40,805 bases of DNA from contig CAKSYT010000015.1 in NCBI GenBank assembly GCA_934524985.1, positions 1 to 40,805 of the forward strand, given 5' to 3'. Under the pieces are notes generated by a model. That model searched no databases, had not been told where the DNA came from, and saw only the letters and a program-made list of their open reading frames with translations. Each line of letters starts with the position of its first letter. Positions within the stretch are counted from its first letter, which is position 1. This DNA comes from an uncultured Faecalibacterium sp. (GTDB lineage: Bacteria > Bacillota > Clostridia > Oscillospirales > Ruminococcaceae). Position numbers and translations under genes: made by a program. This document shows, piece by piece, positions 38,096-40,805 of the stretch.

Positions 38096-39457
38096 TTACG
38101 CCGCCGCCTGCTTGCGGAAAATAGCCATGGCACGCTTGTAGCACTTGGCAAAATAGGCGATCTCTGCCAGCGCGGTCAGCGTCCAGCTGCACGGATACAG
38201 CAGATACAGCGCCGGGATGGTGTGGAAGTGGGCAAAGATGGTGTACACCCAGATCACCCGGAACACACAGGAACCCAGCACCACGATGACGGTGGGCACC
38301 ACCGTCTTGCCCAGCCCGCGGGAGGCGGCGATGGTGCAGTCCATAAAGGCCGAGATGCAGTAGGCAAAGGCCATCACGGCTACGCGCTTCATGCCGGCGT
38401 CAATAACGGCGGTCTCGGTGGTGAACAGCCCGAGGAAGGCCGGCCCGCAGAAGAACAGCGCCGCGCCCAGCACAAGCCCCACGCCGAAGGAGTAGCCCAG
38501 ACTGATGAAGTAGCTCTTCTTCACCCGGTCAGGCCGTCCCGCGCCGTAGTTCTGGCTCATAAAGCTGGCGCAGGCCATGTAGAAGGCCGCCATGCAGTCG
38601 TAGATCAGCGCATCCGCGTTGGCGGCGGCGCTGTTGCCCTTGACCATCAAAGAGTCGAAGGAGTTGACACCCGCCTGAATGAACAGGTTGGCGATGGCAA
38701 AAATAGCGTTCTGCAAACCGGCGGGCACGCCCAGCGCAAGGATGCTCTTGGCCTGCGCCGAGTCCAGCTGTAATTTGTGCACATCCAGCGCGTAGCAGTC
38801 CTGCACCCGGGTCAGCGCCCGCAAAATCAGAAAGGCGGAAACGCACTGGCTGATGGCACTGGCCAGCGCCACGCCCACCACGCTCAGATCGCACGCGATG
38901 ACAAAGAACAGGTTCAGCAGAATGTTCAGCGCACCGGCAATGGACAGATACATCAGCGGCTTTTTGGTGTCGCCGATGGAGCTGAACACCGCGTTGCCGA
39001 AGTTGTACAGCGCCAGCGCCGGCATACCCAGAAAATACACCCGCAGATACAAAATCGCGCCGGGCAGCAGATCCTCCTTGGTGTTCAGCAGCCGCAGCAT
39101 GGCAGGGGAGCCCAGCAGGCCGATGAGCAGCAGCACCACACCGGCAACGGCGCTGATGATGGCCGCCGAGTGGACGGTCTTTTCCACGTCCTTGGGGTGG
39201 CGTGCGCCGTAAAAACGCGCCACCAGCACGTTGATGCCGTTGCTCAGGCCGATGAGAAAGCCGGTAAACAGGGTCACCAGCGTGCTGGTGGAGCCCACAG
39301 CGCCCAGCGCCGTAGACCCGGCAAAGCGCCCCACCACCGCCACGTCCGACATGTTGAACAGCACCTGCAGCAGGTTGGAAAGCGCCAGCGGCAGACTGAC
39401 CAGAAAGATCTGCTTGGCCAGAGGGCCTTCCGTCAGCGTATTCGTTTGAGAACTCAT
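38096..39457 (-). CDS. MATE-family efflux transporter (third of three)
   Basis: 453 aa. MATE blocks include SLPLALSNLLQVLFNMSDVA in helix 1, FLIGLSNGINVLVARFYGAR and the second-half FMSQNYGAGRPDR. Twelve helices are predicted. It is closest in pattern to the DinF/NorM-like Clostridial group, distinct from the other two here. The ribosome site is a weaker AAGGAAAAAAG. The leader has a GTGCCC/GGGCAC hairpin downstream of a TTGCAA-16-TATAAT promoter. Substrate is unknown. Confidence 0.92.
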   Translation of the reverse strand: MSSQTNTLTEGPLAKQIFLVSLPLALSNLLQVLFNMSDVAVVGRFAGSTALGAVGSTSTLVTLFTGFLIGLSNGINVLVARFYGARHPKDVEKTVHSAAIISAVAGVVLLLIGLLGSPAMLRLLNTKEDLLPGAILYLRVYFLGMPALALYNFGNAVFSSIGDTKKPLMYLSIAGALNILLNLFFVIACDLSVVGVALASAISQCVSAFLILRALTRVQDCYALDVHKLQLDSAQAKSILALGVPAGLQNAIFAIANLFIQAGVNSFDSLMVKGNSAAANADALIYDCMAAFYMACASFMSQNYGAGRPDRVKKSYFISLGYSFGVGLVLGAALFFCGPAFLGLFTTETAVIDAGMKRVAVMAFAYCISAFMDCTIAASRGLGKTVVPTVIVVLGSCVFRVIWVYTIFAHFHTIPALYLLYPCSWTLTALAEIAYFAKCYKRAMAIFRKQAAA

Positions 39458-39521
39458 ACTCTTTTTTCCTTTATCCTATATATCCCTAAACCGTGCCCGC
39501 GCACACCGGGGCACAGCCTCT

Positions 39522-39549
39522 ATTATAAGGCACTGCGCTGCTTTTGCAA
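39522..39549 (-). promoter_or_regulatory. Promoter of the third MATE gene
   Basis: On the minus strand TTGCAA (39549-39544) and TATAAT (39527-39522) are 16 bp apart. Confidence 0.7.
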
Positions 39550-39566
39550 GATGGATTCGATAAAAT

Positions 39567-39608
39567 AAATAAAAAGGACTGCTGCACAAAACCTGTGCAG
39601 CAGTCCTT
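39567..39608 (-). terminator. Terminator of tRNA-Arg
   Basis: AAGGACTGCTGCACA and TGTGCAGCAGTCCTT form a perfect 15-bp stem. On the minus strand it is followed by TTTATTT, and it begins at the CCA end of the tRNA. Confidence 0.92.
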
Positions 39609-39684
39609 GGTGCGACCGGGAGGATTCGAACCTCTGGCCTTCCGGGTCGGAGCCGAACGCTCTATCCAGCTGAGCTACGATCGC
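39608..39684 (-). tRNA. tRNA-Arg(CCG), CCA encoded
   Basis: On the minus strand the acceptor GCGATCG pairs with CGGTCGC. The D arm is GCTC/GAGC, the anticodon stem TTCGG/CCGGA has loop CTCCGAC (anticodon CCG), and the T arm has TTCGAAT. CCA is encoded at 39610-39608. The promoter is TTGCAT-17-TATACT at 39744-39716. Confidence 0.92.
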
Positions 39685-39715
39685 AAATGCCGTACCCCTT
39701 TGGTGGGTACAACAC

Positions 39716-39744
39716 AGTATAACACATCGGGATGCAAAATGCAA
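39716..39744 (-). promoter_or_regulatory. Promoter of tRNA-Arg
   Basis: On the minus strand TTGCAT (39744-39739) and TATACT (39721-39716) are 17 bp apart, 31 bases before the tRNA. It lies close to the end of coaX. Confidence 0.75.
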
Positions 39745-39754
39745 ACGAAAATCG

Positions 39755-40531
39755 TCAACCCTTCCGGTTTCGCAGCCAGATGCGGTGCAGGCCGTCGGTG
39801 ATCAGGGTCTCGCGGTAGTGGATGGGGGTGCGGCAGGCCTCCCGGATGGAGCGGGGCAGGTCGCCGGTGGCGTAAAAAGCAGTCTGCGCGCCCAGCTCGG
39901 CGCAGAAACGGTCAGCCAGACCGTCCAGCAGGCTGGCGGTGCCCAGCACGAAGCCGTTTTGCAAACAGGCCGAGGTGCTCTTGCCCAGCACCGAGTCCGA
40001 GGCGCGGGCGGCAGGGTCGATCTGGGGCAGCTGGGCGGTTTTCTGCACCAGCGCATTCATGGAAAGCTGTGGCCCGGGCAGGATCACGCCGCCCACAAGC
40101 TCCTGCCTGGCGTTCACCGCCATCAGGGAGATGGCAGTGTCTGCCGAGATGAGCACCAGCGGCCCGGAGCACTCTGCCAGCGCCGCCACCGCGCCGCACA
40201 GCAGCTCTGCGCCCAGCTGCGCGGGGTTGTCCAGCCGCAGCTTGATGCCGCTTTTCAGCCCCGGCCCCACGGTCAGGATGCGTGCCTTGCATAAGAGCTG
40301 TAAAGCCGCCAGCACCCGCCCGCTGAGCATGGGCACCACGCTGCCCAGAATGCCACCCTCGATCTGCGCCGGGGATGCCCCGTACAGCTGTAACAGATTC
40401 ACCAGCCGGATGGCGTATTCCTCCACCGTGGCAGCGGGGTCGGAATGCAGCCGCCCGCAGAAGATAAGGGTGTCTTGTTCGTAGCCGCCCACGGTGATGT
40501 GGGTGTTGCCGATATTGACGGTGAGGATCAT
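39755..40531 (-). CDS. coaX: Type III pantothenate kinase (CoaX) homologue with altered active site
   Basis: 258 aa with a GAAAGGAG site. The fold and length are CoaX-like throughout: a GNT loop at the N-terminus, ILTVGPGLKSGIKLRLDNPA, and GGVILPGPQLSMNAL. CoaX makes 4'-phosphopantothenate for coenzyme A. Three acidic positions conserved in the family are changed. DxGNT reads NIGNT (N6), GADR reads GAEL (E109), and the D-F-G-T-A-T block reads SADTAI (S129 in the Asp place). Catalysis may therefore be lost or altered. The gene lies alone between tRNA-Arg and the rRNA-like promoter, with an AT-rich TATA-containing region upstream. Confidence 0.85.
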   Translation of the reverse strand: MILTVNIGNTHITVGGYEQDTLIFCGRLHSDPAATVEEYAIRLVNLLQLYGASPAQIEGGILGSVVPMLSGRVLAALQLLCKARILTVGPGLKSGIKLRLDNPAQLGAELLCGAVAALAECSGPLVLISADTAISLMAVNARQELVGGVILPGPQLSMNALVQKTAQLPQIDPAARASDSVLGKSTSACLQNGFVLGTASLLDGLADRFCAELGAQTAFYATGDLPRSIREACRTPIHYRETLITDGLHRIWLRNRKG

Positions 40532-40649
40532 GGGTCAGGGCTCCTTTCGCGGCGCTTTATAATGTATATAATATATAATAGCGCACCCGCCGCCGATACG
40601 CAAGGCTTTTGCCTCCGCAAAGAAATTGGAAAAAAGATGTCAAAAAGTG

Positions 40650-40805
40650 TTGACAAGCGCAGCGGGGTGTGGTATTATACTTGAGCGCCAAGCGCTGAGA
40701 CAAAAGAATGACTTCTGAAAGCTCAGCGGGAAGCCCTTGAAAAGAACCAATAGACGCTGAAAAGTTCCGGTTAGCACCGAGAAACCTGAAGCGCTCCAAG
40801 TTCAC
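40650..40805 (+). promoter_or_regulatory. Strong promoter and rRNA-operon-like leader (cut by window end)
   Basis: TTGACA at 40650-40655 and TATTAT at 40673-40678 are 17 bp apart. The transcribed part has AGCGCCAAGCGCT, a GCTCAGC element and CCTTGAAAAGAACC. In Firmicutes such CTTGAAAAC-type sequences occur in rRNA operon leaders and spacers. No ORF is seen. A 16S gene is expected beyond the window, but none is visible. Confidence 0.55.

Noticed and set aside
16243..39457. A shared function for the three MATE genes
   Set aside because: The proteins differ clearly and have separate promoters and neighbours, so their common presence looks like chance in a MATE-rich genome.

Overview
The window looks like a chromosomal segment of a GC-rich, gut-type Clostridia bacterium. 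The gene content, codon use and interspersed repeats suggest Faecalibacterium or a close Oscillospiraceae relative; this is inference from pattern and no database was searched. Genes are densely packed, have AGGAGG-type ribosome binding sites, and most units carry TTGACA/TATAAT-like promoters and strong intrinsic terminators. The antisense and out-of-frame open frames are shadows of high-GC genes.

Layout. 1-1117: the 3' end of serS, an interspersed repeat cluster, then a tRNA-Met(CAT)/tRNA-Glu(TTC) unit with a structured spacer. 1271-5126 (minus): a HAD phosphatase, and an operon of two TrkA-type RCK proteins plus two bacterial PH-domain membrane proteins. 5299-9712: uppP with an unusual start, a CLC-type halide/proton antiporter resembling the fluoride (CLC-F) branch, a DUF362 ferredoxin-like protein and a lipoprotein. 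9886-14014: an alpha-glucoside utilisation locus. It has a LicT-type antiterminator with its own RAT/terminator leader, a PTS IIBC permease, and a GH4 6-phospho-alpha-glucosidase. 14022-20807: gluQ, a PAP2-family protein, a MATE exporter, a CBS/DRTGG-containing Mn-dependent pyrophosphatase, an acylphosphatase and a secreted papain-like C39-type protein. 21324-22903: two related small lipoproteins. 23059-28829: a Wadjet-like (condensin) operon jetA-jetB-jetC with no jetD. In the jetD position, 15 bp after jetC, sits a small AT-rich gene for a PBECR-fold nuclease-like protein. 28844-29252: a compact structured RNA unit and a long rod-like hairpin leader ahead of a second MATE gene. 30611-37959: a histidine phosphatase with a 70-aa partner, a LysR regulator, the CstA transporter, an unrecognised membrane protein and a Tat-exported alpha/beta hydrolase. 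37976-40805: a third MATE gene, tRNA-Arg(CCG), a CoaX homologue lacking canonical acidic residues, and a strong promoter with an rRNA-operon-like leader running off the end.

The best candidates for something new are three. First, the JetABC plus PBECR-nuclease operon without JetD, together with the adjacent uncharacterised RNA unit. Second, a dispersed element family (called B here; nine copies or remnants) that keeps a 15-16 bp hairpin with a fixed 4-nt loop while the arms change completely, plus a second stem that also covaries. Third, a companion family (A) with the same behaviour that often sits immediately upstream of B as a composite module.
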